This document shows positions 39,592 through 48,826 of a stretch of 64,000 nucleotides of DNA, one piece after another (the stretch's first letter is position 1; every line of letters begins with the position of its first letter). Origin of the DNA: Streptomyces sp. ADI96-02. Its GTDB lineage: Bacteria > Actinomycetota > Actinomycetes > Streptomycetales > Streptomycetaceae. A model generated the notes under the pieces. That model made no database searches, was not told the DNA's origin, and worked only from the letters and a program-made list of their open reading frames with translations. The stretch covers positions 1,292,727 to 1,356,726 of the forward strand of contig NZ_ML123034.1 of the NCBI RefSeq assembly GCF_003846185.1. The letters run 5' to 3'. Position numbers and translations under genes: made by a program.

Positions 39592-40803
39592 ATGGAGTTC
39601 CGGCAGTCCAGCAAGCTCAACGAGGTCTGCTACGAGATCCGGGGCCCGGTCATCGAGCAGGCCGACGCCTTGGAGGAGGCCGGCCACAGCGTGCTGCGCC
39701 TGAACACCGGCAATCCGGCGCTCTTCGGTTTCGAGGCCCCGGAGGAGATCGTCCAGGACATGATCCGGATGCTGCCCCGGGCGCACGGCTACACGGACTC
39801 GCGCGGCATCCTCTCCGCCCGGCGCGCGGTGGCGCAGCGCTACCAGGCGATGGGGCTCACCGAGGTCGGCGTGGACGACGTGTTCCTCGGCAACGGGGTG
39901 TCGGAGCTGATCTCCATGGCCGTGCAGGGCCTGCTGGAGGACGGGGACGAGGTGCTGATCCCGGCGCCGGACTTCCCGCTCTGGACGGCGGTGACGACGC
40001 TCGCGGGCGGCAGGGCCGTCCACTACACCTGTGACGAGTCGTCGGACTGGAACCCCGATCTGGCCGACATGGCGTCGAAGATCACCGACCGCACCCGGGC
40101 CGTCGTGATCATCAACCCGAACAACCCCACCGGAGCGGTCTATCCGCGCGAGATCCTCGAAGGCATCCTCGACCTGGCGCGGCGGCACGGGCTGATGGTG
40201 TTCGCCGACGAGATCTACGACCAGATCCTGTACGACGGCGCCGAGCACCACAGCGCGGCCCTCCTCGCCCCGGACCTGGTCTGCCTCACCTTCAGCGGAC
40301 TGTCGAAGACGTACCGGGTGGCCGGATTCCGCTCCGGCTGGATGGTGGTGTCCGGTCCGCGGCAGCACGCGCGCGACTACCTGGAGGGCCTGACGATGCT
40401 GGCCTCCATGCGACTGTGCCCCAACGCGCCGGCCCAGTACGCCATCCAGGCCGCGCTCGGCGGGCGGCAGTCGATCCGCGAGCTCGTCGCGCCGGGCGGC
40501 CGGCTGCACGAGCAGCGCGACCGGGCCTGGGAGCGGCTGAACGAGATCCCCGGCGTCTCCTGCGTAAAGCCGAAGGGCGCGCTGTACGCCTTCCCGCGCA
40601 TCGACCCGAAGGTGCACCCGATCGTCGACGACGAGAAGTTCGTGCTGGACCTGCTGCTGCGCGAGAAGATCCAGGTGGTGCAGGGCACCGGCTTCAGCTG
40701 GCCGCGGCCGGACCACTTCCGCATCCTGACGCTGCCGTACGCCGACGACCTCGACGCGGCGATCAGCCGGATCGGCCGCTTCCTGAGCGGATACCGGCAG
40801 TGA
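39592..40803 (+). CDS. PLP-dependent class I/II aminotransferase (AlaA-like)
   Basis: A 403-residue fold-type I aminotransferase. Features include GNPALFGFEAPEE and YTDSRGILSARRAVAQRY near the N-terminus, the Asn/Tyr contacts in INPNNPTGAVY and FADEIYDQ, the cofactor Lys in FSGLSKTYRVAGFRSGW and the carboxylate-binding Arg in DHFRILTLPY. It resembles the AlaA/AlaC alanine-type enzymes that use glutamate and pyruvate. ATG 39592 has GGGGAGG 6 bases upstream. It is divergent from an HxlR regulator that probably controls it. The exact substrate is inferred. Confidence 0.93.
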   Translation: MEFRQSSKLNEVCYEIRGPVIEQADALEEAGHSVLRLNTGNPALFGFEAPEEIVQDMIRMLPRAHGYTDSRGILSARRAVAQRYQAMGLTEVGVDDVFLGNGVSELISMAVQGLLEDGDEVLIPAPDFPLWTAVTTLAGGRAVHYTCDESSDWNPDLADMASKITDRTRAVVIINPNNPTGAVYPREILEGILDLARRHGLMVFADEIYDQILYDGAEHHSAALLAPDLVCLTFSGLSKTYRVAGFRSGWMVVSGPRQHARDYLEGLTMLASMRLCPNAPAQYAIQAALGGRQSIRELVAPGGRLHEQRDRAWERLNEIPGVSCVKPKGALYAFPRIDPKVHPIVDDEKFVLDLLLREKIQVVQGTGFSWPRPDHFRILTLPYADDLDAAISRIGRFLSGYRQ

Positions 40804-40894
40804 GCGCGGCCCGCGGCCCGCGGGGTGGGCCGGGCGTTCTCCTGCGGTCACGGGAGCGGAGCCGGGGGTGGCGGAGGTCTTCCCGGCCGGACCC

Positions 40895-42214
40895 TCAGCC
40901 GCCCAGCAGGGCTTCGAGTGCGGTGACGGGGTCGGCGGCCGGGGCGGAGCGCGGCCACCAGTCGTCGGCGCCCGGGTCGGACTCGTAGCCGTACCAGCGG
41001 CCGTCGTGGCCGAAGCGGAGCTGGAGCGAACCGTCCGGGTGCGTCAGGTGGTTGCGCCGGGGCTGGAAGCGCGGGTGGCCCGCGGCGGCCAAGGCGGGCC
41101 TGGCCCGGTCGAAGGGCCCGGCGGGCGGGTCCCAGGGTTCCTCCAGGACAGCCAGCCCCTCGGCCTCGCCCTGCCGCCAGGCGGCGACCGCACGGGCCAG
41201 GTCCATGGTGTTGCGACCGGTGGCGTGGGCCAGCTCCCGGTAGAGCGCGCGGGTGGTGGCGGTCAGGCCGGCGGTCGGGCGCGAGGCGGCGATCCGGACC
41301 GCGTCCTGCCACGCGTCGAGCCCCGCGATCGGATCGCGGCCCGTCGTCAGGAGCGCGTGGGCGCGGGCGGCGGCGTCGGTGGCGAGGTGGTCGAGGCCGA
41401 GCGGATCGCGGGCGCCGGGCAGATCGGGGTAGGACGGCGGCTGCCCCGGGTGCGGCGGGACGGGCAGTGGCGCGGGCAGCGGCGGCAGGAAGCGCTCGGC
41501 CAGGGCGCCCGTGGCCGTGACCGACGGGGCGGCCGGGGCGGCGGGGCGCTCACGGGCGGCGTGTTCGGCGTTGCGGCGGCCGAGGTCGTCGAGGAGCTCC
41601 CGTTCGCCGCGGCCCCGCATCAGCAGCAGGACGAACGGGTCGCTGTCGAGCAGCCGGGCGGTCTGGTAGCAGAGGGCGGCCACGTGCTTGCAGGGCCGTC
41701 CGTGGTCGGGGCACGAACAGCTCGGGTCGAGGTCGTCCGCGCCGGGCAGCAGGCGGACGTCGGCCTCCCGCGCGGTGTCGGCCAGCGAGTGCGGCATCTC
41801 CTTGGCCAGCAGGGCGGACAGGTGGCCGGGGTGGGCGGCGACCGCGTCGAGCAAGGCGCCCCAGCCGGTGTCGCCGAAGGTGCGCAGGCGCAGTTCGGCC
41901 CGGTAGGGGCGGGCGCGGCTGCCGTGCACGTAGGCGACGACCCGGCCCGGGGTGACGGTGACGGCGGCGACGTGGCCGCCGTCCGCGTACGCCCGGCCTC
42001 GGGCCAGCCGGGCGCCGTCCAGCGGCAGCGCCTCCAGCGCGTCCACCCAGGCGCGGCCCCACCAGCTGTCGGCGAAGGGCGCGTCGGGCGAGGACGTACG
42101 GGCCGGGGCGGCCTCGAAGGTGCGCCGCAGGTCGTCGGGGCCGGGGCGGGCCCGCGGGGCGGTGGAGCGGGGCCGCTCGGGCCGGCCGGTGGCGAGGGCG
42201 GGCCTGGGGCTCAT
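40895..42214 (-). CDS. SWIM zinc-finger protein, partner of SNF2 helicase
   Basis: A 439-residue protein with the SWIM motif CSCPDHGRPCKHVAALCY (CxC...CxH, around residue 165-182), a zinc-binding element that mediates DNA or protein contacts. The N-terminal part before it has the conserved SWWGRAWVDALEALPLDGARLARGRAYA; the remainder is Ala-rich with helical stretches such as RTMDLARAVAAW. The start overlaps the stop of the preceding SNF2 helicase gene (ATGA), so the two are made together and probably act as a complex on DNA. No enzymatic motif of its own is seen. Confidence 0.9.
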   Translation of the reverse strand: MSPRPALATGRPERPRSTAPRARPGPDDLRRTFEAAPARTSSPDAPFADSWWGRAWVDALEALPLDGARLARGRAYADGGHVAAVTVTPGRVVAYVHGSRARPYRAELRLRTFGDTGWGALLDAVAAHPGHLSALLAKEMPHSLADTAREADVRLLPGADDLDPSCSCPDHGRPCKHVAALCYQTARLLDSDPFVLLLMRGRGERELLDDLGRRNAEHAARERPAAPAAPSVTATGALAERFLPPLPAPLPVPPHPGQPPSYPDLPGARDPLGLDHLATDAAARAHALLTTGRDPIAGLDAWQDAVRIAASRPTAGLTATTRALYRELAHATGRNTMDLARAVAAWRQGEAEGLAVLEEPWDPPAGPFDRARPALAAAGHPRFQPRRNHLTHPDGSLQLRFGHDGRWYGYESDPGADDWWPRSAPAADPVTALEALLGG

Positions 42215-45200
42215 GCGGGCCTCCGGAGCGAGACCAGGTCGGCGAGGTCGTGGTCGCTCAGCTCGGTCAGAGCGGTCTCGCCGGTGCCGAGCACCGCGTC
42301 GGCCAGGGCCCGCTTGGACTCCAGCAGCTCACCGATGCGGTCCTCCACCGTGCCTTCGGCGATGAGCCGGTGGACCTGCACGGGCTGCGTCTGGCCGATC
42401 CGGTAGGCGCGGTCGGTGGCCTGCTCCTCCACGGCCGGATTCCACCAGCGGTCGTAGTGGACGACATGGGCGGCGCGGGTGAGGTTGAGGCCGGTGCCGG
42501 CCGCCTTGAGGGAGAGCAGGAAGACCGGGATCTCGGCGGACTGGAAGCGGTCCACCATGCGCTCCCGCTCGGGCACCGGCGTGCCGCCGTGCAGCAGTTG
42601 GGAGGGGATGGCGCGGGAGGCGAGGTGCGCGGAGAGGAGCCGGGCCATCGTCACGTACTGGGTGAAGATCAGGACGGAGGCCCCCTCGGACAGGATCGTG
42701 TCGAGGAGTTCGTCGAGGAGTGCGAGCTTGCCGGAGCGGCCGGTCAGCCGGGTGGGCTCCTCCTTCAGATACTGGGCGGGGTGGTTGCAGATCTGCTTGA
42801 GCGAGGCCAGCAGCTTCATGACGAGCCCGCGGCGGGCGATGCCCTCCGCCGCCTCGATCCGCGCCATCGTCTCGCGTACGGCCGCCTCGTAGAGCGTGGC
42901 CTGCTCGCGGGTGAGGGAGACGGGGTGGTCGGTCTCCGTCTTGGGCGGCAGTTCGGGGGCGATGCCGGGGTCGGACTTCTTGCGTCGCAGGAGGAAGGGG
43001 CGCACCAGCCGGGCCAGGCGCTCGACCGCCTCGTCGTTGCCGAGGCCGGCCGCCGTCCCGGTGTTCTCCACGATCCGGGCGTGCCGGGAGCGGAACGCCT
43101 TGAGCGGGCCGAGCAGTCCGGGCGTCGTCCAGTCGAGCAGCGCCCACAGCTCGGAGAGGTTGTTCTCCACGGGTGTGCCGGTCAGGGCGACGCGGGCGGG
43201 GGCCGGAATGGTGCGCAGGGCCTTCGCGGTGGAGGAGTGCGGGTTCTTGACATGCTGGGCCTCGTCGGCGACGACCAGCCCCCAGGGCTGTGCGGCCAGC
43301 TCGGCCGCGCTGGAGCGCATCGTGCCGTAGGTGGTGAGGACGAAGCCGCCGTCCGGGTCGCTCAGGGACCGGTCGGCGCCGTGGAAGCGGCGGACCGCAA
43401 CGCCGGGGGCGAACCGGTTGATCTCCCGGTGCCAGTTGCCGAGGAGGGAGGCCGGGCAGACCACCAGGGTGGGCTCCGGGTGCGCGCGGTGCAGGTGGAG
43501 GGCGATCACGGTGATCGTCTTGCCGAGGCCCATGTCGTCGGCGAGGCAGCCGCCGAGGCCGAGCGAGGTCATCCGGTCCAGCCAGGCCAGCCCGCGCAGT
43601 TGGTAGTCGCGCAGCGTCGCGTCCAGCCCGGGCGGCGGTGCGATCGTCGCGTCGTCGGCGAGGATCCGCGTACGCAGGGCGGCCAGGGCTCCGGCCGGCA
43701 CGGCGTCCACCCGCTCGCCGTCCACCTCGGCGCTGCCGGTGAGGGCGACGGCCAGCGCCTCGACCGGGTCCAGCAGGCCGAGCTCGCGCTTGCGCGCCTT
43801 GCGTACGAGCGCGGGGTCGACGACGACCCATTGGTCGCGCAGCCGCACCACCGGCCGGTGCGCCTCGGCCAGGGTGTCCATCTCGGCCTCGGTCAGCGGC
43901 TGGTCGCCCAGGGACAGCTGCCAGTCGAAGGCGAAGAGCTGCTCGGCGTCGAAGAACGAGGTGCCGTCCGTGGCCGAGCCGGGCGCGGGCCGGACCACGG
44001 CCGCCGCGCTGAGCGAACGGGCCAGCTCACGCGGCCAGTGCACGGCGACCCCGGCCGTCGCGAGGCGGGCCCCGGCATCGCTCAGCAGCTCGTACAGCTC
44101 GTCCTCGGTGAGGGCGAGCACATCGGGGGCGGGCTGCTCCAGGAGCCGTTCGAGCGGGGCCCAGACGCGGGCGGCCCGGCGCAGCGCCAGCACGGCGTCG
44201 ACCCGGGAACGCGGGCCGAACGGCTCCCCCGCGAGCCCGTTCCACAGGGCGGCGGCGTCGACGACGTAGGTCGGGTCGGCGAGGCTGTGCACCTGGACGA
44301 CGGCCGCCGCGGCGTGGCGGACCGCCGGGTCGTCCGGGCGCCGCTCCGGCGCGTCGGCGTCCGGCGTCTCCTCGGGTGCGGCGGCGACGGCGTAGGTGTC
44401 GGCGGTGTCGAACAACTCGTACGCCGAGAGGTCGAGCCGCAACGAGATCCGGACGCCGGCGTCGAGACCGGAGGCGACGTCGACCGCCCAGGCGGCGGCG
44501 TGCGGCAGGTGCTGGGGCTCCCGCGCGGCGAAGGGCGAGCCCATGGCGAAGGCGGCGGCGGGCGTACGCGGCAGGGTGTCGGCGACCGCGTCGAGGAAGG
44601 CCCCGATCAGCGTTTCGGGCTCGTGAAGCCGGGGCGGGTCGGATTCCGGGAGCGGCACCGCGTACCCCTCGGGCGGCAGCGCGGCGGCGACGGCCCGCAG
44701 ATGGGCGACGTCCTCGGCGTCCCGGGGCCCCGCCCGCCAGGCGTCCTGGCCGTCGGCGGTGAGCCCCGGCAGCAGCTTGCCCCGGGCGACCAGTTGGAGG
44801 GCGTGCAGTGCGGCGGCCCCCCAGGCGCGGGCGGCGGGGTGGGCCGACGCGCGGTGCCGGGCGCGGACGAGCACGGGCAGCGCGTCGGCCACGGAGACCA
44901 GGGCGGCGTCGACGGGCACGCTCCGCACACCGCCGCCGCGGCCCGCGCCTCCGGCTCTCCGCACGACCGTCAGCTCTGCGGGGGCGTACGGCACGCGGTC
45001 GGACCGCCCGGAGCCGTCGGCGTACACGAACGGTGAACCGCCCCGTTCCGCCTCGCCACCCGGGGCCCGCTCACCGGGCGGGGCCGGCACTGTGTCCGGG
45101 TCCCAGAACGCGATGCGGCCTTCCCTCGGCACCGGCCCCGGCAGGAAGACGGCGGCGCAGCGCAGCAGACGGTCGGCGTCGGCGCCGCCCGGGGTGTCGT

Positions 45201-45273
45201 GTCCGCCTCCCGGGTCTCTCAGGTGGCTCGCGTCGTGGGCGTGAAGCCGGCTCCGCGCTGTCCGCTCCGTCAT
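42211..45273 (-). CDS. SNF2-family DNA helicase/translocase
   Basis: A 1020-residue protein. The N-terminal half (residues about 1-500) is an Ala/Asp-rich, poorly conserved SNF2-associated region. The C-terminal half is a full SNF2/Rad54-like ATPase: Walker A LADDMGLGKTITVIA, the DEAQ box in VVADEAQHVKN, LTGTPVENNLSELWAL, VLIFTQYVTM, and motifs V/VI FLLSLKAAGTGLNLT and ATDRAYRIGQ. The start is taken as ATG 45273; an upstream in-frame GTG or ATG could add 23 residues. The ATGA overlap with the SWIM gene makes a two-gene unit, typical of bacterial SNF2-SWIM pairs. Confidence 0.93.
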   Translation of the reverse strand: MTERTARSRLHAHDASHLRDPGGGHDTPGGADADRLLRCAAVFLPGPVPREGRIAFWDPDTVPAPPGERAPGGEAERGGSPFVYADGSGRSDRVPYAPAELTVVRRAGGAGRGGGVRSVPVDAALVSVADALPVLVRARHRASAHPAARAWGAAALHALQLVARGKLLPGLTADGQDAWRAGPRDAEDVAHLRAVAAALPPEGYAVPLPESDPPRLHEPETLIGAFLDAVADTLPRTPAAAFAMGSPFAAREPQHLPHAAAWAVDVASGLDAGVRISLRLDLSAYELFDTADTYAVAAAPEETPDADAPERRPDDPAVRHAAAAVVQVHSLADPTYVVDAAALWNGLAGEPFGPRSRVDAVLALRRAARVWAPLERLLEQPAPDVLALTEDELYELLSDAGARLATAGVAVHWPRELARSLSAAAVVRPAPGSATDGTSFFDAEQLFAFDWQLSLGDQPLTEAEMDTLAEAHRPVVRLRDQWVVVDPALVRKARKRELGLLDPVEALAVALTGSAEVDGERVDAVPAGALAALRTRILADDATIAPPPGLDATLRDYQLRGLAWLDRMTSLGLGGCLADDMGLGKTITVIALHLHRAHPEPTLVVCPASLLGNWHREINRFAPGVAVRRFHGADRSLSDPDGGFVLTTYGTMRSSAAELAAQPWGLVVADEAQHVKNPHSSTAKALRTIPAPARVALTGTPVENNLSELWALLDWTTPGLLGPLKAFRSRHARIVENTGTAAGLGNDEAVERLARLVRPFLLRRKKSDPGIAPELPPKTETDHPVSLTREQATLYEAAVRETMARIEAAEGIARRGLVMKLLASLKQICNHPAQYLKEEPTRLTGRSGKLALLDELLDTILSEGASVLIFTQYVTMARLLSAHLASRAIPSQLLHGGTPVPERERMVDRFQSAEIPVFLLSLKAAGTGLNLTRAAHVVHYDRWWNPAVEEQATDRAYRIGQTQPVQVHRLIAEGTVEDRIGELLESKRALADAVLGTGETALTELSDHDLADLVSLRRPA

Positions 45274-45485
45274 CCCGGCCGCCACCCCCTCACGCCTCGG
45301 TTCCCGCGTCGATCCGGCCACGGTCCGTCGCGGTCCGCTCACTCGTCGAGCACGGATTGTGCTGACTCCGCGAGTCTAAGCGGGGGGTCTGACAACCCGT
45401 CCCGCCGGAGCGTCGCCGCAGCTCAGCCCGCTACCGGCCGATCCTCGATCCTCGATCCTCCGGTCAGTGGCGCGCCCGGCCGCGC

Positions 45486-46511
45486 TCAGTGATGGGCGTA
45501 CGGCTCGGAGTCCGCCCCGACGTCCTTCGCGGGCACCTCGGGAGGATCCGAAACCGGCGGTCCGGAAGGGCGGCGGTCGGCGGAGGGCCGCCGGTCGAAC
45601 GCGGCGGAGGGCACCGCGGCGGCGGCCGGCACCGACGCGGCAGCGTCCTGCGAGTCCTCCGACGCCGTCCGCTCCTGTCGCTGGTCCCCTTCCAGCCCCT
45701 GGTCCTGGTCCTGTTCCACCCCCTGATCCCGGTCCTGCCGAGCCGTCCCCTGCGGCTGGGCCCGTTCCAGGAAGCGCAGCAGCTCCACCGGGAAGGGCAG
45801 CACCAGCGTGGAGTTCTTCTCCGCCGCGACGGCCACGATGGTCTGCAACAGCCTCAACTGGAGCGCCGCGGGCTGTTCGGCCATCTCTCCCGCCGCCTGG
45901 GCCAGCTTCTTCGACGCCTGGAGTTCGGCGTCGGCGTTGATCACCCTGGCGCGCCGCTCCCGGTCCGCCTCCGCCTGCCGTGCCATGGACCGTTTCATCG
46001 TCTCCGGCAGCGAGACGTCCTTGATCTCGACGCGGTCGATCTGCACGCCCCAGGCGACCGCCGGGCTGTCGATCATCAGCTCCAGGCCCTGGTTCAGCTT
46101 CTCGCGGTTGGAGAGCAGGTCGTCGAGGTCGCTCTTGCCGATGATCGACCGGAGCGAGGTCTGCGCCATCTGCGAGACGGCGAAACGGTAGTCCTCGACC
46201 GCGATGACCGCGCTCGTGGGGTCGACGACCTTGAAGTAGATGACCGCGTCCACCCGGACCGTCACGTTGTCCCGGGTGATGCCGTCCTGCGCGGGCACGG
46301 GCATCGTCACGATCTGCATGTTGACCTTGCGGAGCCGGTCCACTCCCGGCACCACCAGGGTGAAGCCCGGACGGCGCACCTCGCGGCGCAGCCGGCCCAG
46401 CCGGAGCACCACACCGCGCTCGTACTGCCTGACGACGCGTCCCGCCGAAGCCATGTAGAGGGCTCCGGCACAGAGCACCACCACCACTGCGATGACTATC
46501 TCCTGGACCAT
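45486..46511 (-). CDS. SPFH-domain (stomatin/slipin) membrane protein
   Basis: A 341-residue stomatin-like protein: one N-terminal hydrophobic helix (EIVIAVVVVLCAGALYMA), then the SPFH domain (QYERGVVLRLGRLRREVRRPGFTLVVPGVDRL ... IGKSDLDDLLSNREKLN ... GVQIDRVEIKDVSLPETMKRSM, as separate blocks), a coiled coil (AEADRERRARVINADAELQASKKLAQA), and a disordered Glu/Gln/Pro-rich tail after residue 260. Such proteins organise membrane microdomains. ATG 46511 is chosen because upstream residues belong to no conserved part. It is divergent from a lipoprotein gene with a T/A-rich dyad between them. Confidence 0.92.
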   Translation of the reverse strand: MVQEIVIAVVVVLCAGALYMASAGRVVRQYERGVVLRLGRLRREVRRPGFTLVVPGVDRLRKVNMQIVTMPVPAQDGITRDNVTVRVDAVIYFKVVDPTSAVIAVEDYRFAVSQMAQTSLRSIIGKSDLDDLLSNREKLNQGLELMIDSPAVAWGVQIDRVEIKDVSLPETMKRSMARQAEADRERRARVINADAELQASKKLAQAAGEMAEQPAALQLRLLQTIVAVAAEKNSTLVLPFPVELLRFLERAQPQGTARQDRDQGVEQDQDQGLEGDQRQERTASEDSQDAAASVPAAAAVPSAAFDRRPSADRRPSGPPVSDPPEVPAKDVGADSEPYAHH

Positions 46512-46533
46512 CACGGCCCCCTGACAGAGAGGG

Positions 46534-46556
46534 AAAAGTAGATATCGACTACTTTT
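46534..46556. promoter_or_regulatory. AAAAGTAG/CTACTTTT dyad upstream of slipin gene
   Basis: Perfect 8-base inverted repeat with a 7-base spacer (46534-46541, 46549-46556), unusually A/T-rich for this genome and 23 bases upstream of the slipin start. Looks like a transcription-factor site; the factor is unknown. Confidence 0.5.
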
Positions 46557-46704
46557 ACAATTTATGCCCTGAATGGGCGTATGGCGAACCTCTGGCACCC
46601 ACCGGTCTCCCCCGGTCGGCCCCGCACGGGATGCCGCCGGGGGCGACAGCGGGCAGCGTTGCCGGGGCCACCGATGAGCCGGACCAGCAGACGAGGACCC
46701 GCCC

Positions 46705-47061
46705 ATGTCCGTGACCGCGACCGTTCACCGCCGCCGACGCCGTCTGGGGATCGCCGCCGGAGCCTCGCTCCTCGTCCTCGCCGCCTCGGGCTGTTCCGGG
46801 CTCGGCCGCACGGCGGTCGGGCCGGTCACGTACACCACCGACCGCGAGGCGGTGATCATGGTGAACAGCCCGTCGGTGCGGGGCTGCCACCGGATGGCCC
46901 CCACCGGGGCCCGAGAGGTGGAGAACGGCACGCTGATCGACATCATCCTGTACCGCACCCGGGACTGCACCGGAGGCGGAACGACCTATGTGGCGACCAC
47001 GTTCAGCGATGTGACGGCGCCCGGCAGCCTGCCCTGGCGCAGCTACCGCTTCGTGCACTGA
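46705..47061 (+). CDS. Small secreted lipoprotein of unknown function
   Basis: A 118-residue product with a strongly basic n-region (HRRRRRLGIAAG), a hydrophobic stretch and a lipobox-like end (AASGC), so probably lipid-anchored outside the membrane. The mature part is about 85 residues with two further cysteines (RGCHRM and RDCTGG) that could form a disulfide. I do not recognise the family. ATG 46705 has AGGA about 9 bases upstream. It is followed by a small hairpin. Confidence 0.75.
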   Translation: MSVTATVHRRRRRLGIAAGASLLVLAASGCSGLGRTAVGPVTYTTDREAVIMVNSPSVRGCHRMAPTGAREVENGTLIDIILYRTRDCTGGGTTYVATTFSDVTAPGSLPWRSYRFVH

Positions 47062-47086
47062 GGAAGCTACGCGCACCGAGGAAGCG

Positions 47087-47107
47087 GCCACCGCCTCGCG
47101 CGGTGGC
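47087..47107 (+). terminator. Hairpin after small lipoprotein gene
   Basis: Perfect 8-bp stem, arms 47087-47094 and 47100-47107, 5-base loop. Confidence 0.5.
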
Positions 47108-47129
47108 AAGCGGTGGCAACGGGGCTCAG

Positions 47130-47175
47130 GTGAGCGACCGGGTTCATGTGCGGTGAGCGACCGGGCTCGTGTGCG
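47130..47175. repeat. Two tandem 23-bp repeats
   Basis: Units 47130-47152 and 47153-47175 match at 21 of 23 positions. They lie in the gap before the DUF6343 gene; a 10-base duplication sits just before them. Confidence 0.85.
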
Positions 47176-47265
47176 AGGAACGAACCGGTGCGGGCCGGCC
47201 CTGTTCCGGGCGAGGTGTTCCATCCGACGCCGCACGGGTCCATGCTGGTGAGTGAGGCGATCGAC

Positions 47266-47574
47266 ATGCGTACCGGCAATGAACCCGTGACCGCCCGCAG
47301 CCCCCTGCGGATGCGGTTCTGGCTGAGTCTGTGGGGAACCCTCTGGGCCCTGTTCGGCCTGGTGGCCTTCCTGCTCGCCGGGCGGCCGGGGTGGGCGGCG
47401 GTCTGCGCGGTGCTGCTCGCCCTGATCATCACGGACCTCGGCGTGGTGGTGCATCGGCTCCGCCAGGGGTCGCGCTATCAGCCGGGCCGCGACGTACCGC
47501 CCTACGAGCCCGGCCACGACCGCTCGGCGTCCGGGCGGAGGCCGTGGCACGGAGTCGTCCACGGCCCGCGGTGA
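47266..47574 (+). CDS. DUF6343 family small membrane protein
   Basis: A 102-residue protein starting MRTGNEPVTARSPLRMRFWLSLWG, with two hydrophobic helices (about residues 20-40 and 44-62) and a charged C-terminal tail. It matches the streptomycete DUF6343 group. I chose ATG 47266, which has GAGG 8 to 9 bases upstream, over ATG 47242. Function unknown; other copies lie near stress or phosphate genes but nothing here gives a clue. Confidence 0.78.
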   Translation: MRTGNEPVTARSPLRMRFWLSLWGTLWALFGLVAFLLAGRPGWAAVCAVLLALIITDLGVVVHRLRQGSRYQPGRDVPPYEPGHDRSASGRRPWHGVVHGPR

Positions 47575-47664
47575 GACGGGGCTGACCTTCCGGGGCCGCA
47601 GAAGACGCGGCCCAGTGTCCGCTGGGGATACGGCCGTATGTCCGCCGGTCCGCGGCCGGCTCAG

Positions 47665-48033
47665 TCAGTCCGACGCGTCGAACCTGGCCGCCCTGACGTA
47701 CTCCGGTTTCGGGTCCAGGGCCGCGGCCAGCCGGAAGTGCCGGGTCGCCTGCTCCGGGCGGCCCGCCCGCTCGAAGGTCCGGGCCAGGGCGAAGTGGGCG
47801 AAGGCGTTGTCCGGCTCACGTTCCAGCACCAGCTCGAACTCCAGCTCTGCCGGGCGTAGTTGTGCCGAGGCGAAGAAGGCGCGTGCGCGCAGCAGCCGGG
47901 CGGCGGTGTTCTCCGGATGGGCGGCGATCACCGAGTCGAGCAGCTTGACCGCGCCTCGGGGATCCCGGGCGTCGAGCAGTTGCTCGGCCGCGCGGAAGTC
48001 GATGACATGGGTTTCCGGGTTCCTCTCGGGCAC
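47665..48033 (-). CDS. Small tetratricopeptide-repeat protein
   Basis: A 122-residue protein made of about three TPR-type helix pairs, for example AVKLLDSVIAAHPENTAARLLRARAFF and LEFELVLEREPDNAFAHFALARTFERAGRPEQATRHF, each with the usual small residue pattern at positions 8 and 20. TPRs bind other proteins. It lies downstream of coaE, separated by 159 bases with a terminator, and does not overlap anything. Function unknown. Confidence 0.88.
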   Translation of the reverse strand: MPERNPETHVIDFRAAEQLLDARDPRGAVKLLDSVIAAHPENTAARLLRARAFFASAQLRPAELEFELVLEREPDNAFAHFALARTFERAGRPEQATRHFRLAAALDPKPEYVRAARFDASD

Positions 48034-48158
48034 GGTCGCATCCTTCCTGTGGTCGCGTGTCGGCGCGTGTGCAACGTCCGCTCCGGCCGCCGGTATTCCG
48101 GCTGAGGCCCGGACGGTGCGAGTGCGTCCAGAGCCGGGGGCGGGAGCCAGGGCGAGGG

Positions 48159-48184
48159 GCCGGATCGCGTCGTTGCGATCCGGC
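48159..48184 (-). terminator. Terminator after coaE
   Basis: Perfect 10-bp stem with a 6-base loop (arms 48159-48168, 48175-48184), 8 bases beyond the coaE stop. Confidence 0.8.
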
Positions 48185-48192
48185 GGCCGGCG

Positions 48193-48795
48193 TCAGGACG
48201 CCCCGGCCCGGTGGACCAGCGCGTCCCAGACCGCGCGCACCTGCGGCTCCAGCGCCTCGCGCGGCCCGTCGTTGTCCACGACGAGGTCGGCCACGGCCAG
48301 GCGCTGCGCGCGGGTCGCCTGGGCGGCCATCCGTGCGCGGGCGTCTGCCTCCGCCATACCGCGTAGCCGTACGAGCCGGTCGAGCTGTGTCTCGGGCGAC
48401 GCGTCCACCACCACGACCACGTCGTAGAGCGGGGCGAGGCCGTTCTCGGTCAGCAGCGGCACATCGTGGACGACCACCGACTCCGTGCCCGCGGCCCGTT
48501 CCAACTCGGCGGAGCGGGCGCCGACCAGCGGGTGGACGATCGCGTTCAGGGCGGCCAGGCGCTCCGGGTCCGCGAAGACGATCGCGCCGAGGGCCGGGCG
48601 GTCAAGGGACCCGTCGGCGGCCAGGACGTCCGGTCCGAACTCCCGCGTGACGGCCGCGAGCCCGGGTGTGCCGGGCTCGACGACCTCGCGCGCGATCCGG
48701 TCGGAGTCGATCAGCACGGCTCCGTACCCGACGAGCAGCCGTGCCACTTCGCTCTTGCCGGCGCCGATCCCACCGGTCAGGCCCACTTTCAGCAT
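48193..48795 (-). CDS. coaE: Dephospho-CoA kinase
   Basis: Phosphorylates dephospho-CoA, the last step of coenzyme A synthesis. The 200 residues begin [18 protein letters not shown] (P-loop), with [15 protein letters not shown] and the [11 protein letters not shown] substrate region. Bacterial monofunctional CoaE length; a longer fusion, as in mycobacteria (GrpB domain), is absent. It starts 31 bases after the PAC2-family gene stop on the same strand. Confidence 0.95.
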   Translation of the reverse strand: MLKVGLTGGIGAGKSEVARLLVGYGAVLIDSDRIAREVVEPGTPGLAAVTREFGPDVLAADGSLDRPALGAIVFADPERLAALNAIVHPLVGARSAELERAAGTESVVVHDVPLLTENGLAPLYDVVVVVDASPETQLDRLVRLRGMAEADARARMAAQATRAQRLAVADLVVDNDGPREALEPQVRAVWDALVHRAGAS

Positions 48796-48826
48796 GGGCC
48801 GCAGCCTACGGCCCGGTGGCGCGCGC

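Noticed and set aside
42250-45036. A 928-codon open frame antisense to the SNF2 helicase gene
   Set aside because: Low-complexity Gly/Arg/Val composition typical of antisense frames in GC-rich DNA; the opposite strand encodes a complete SNF2 ATPase.
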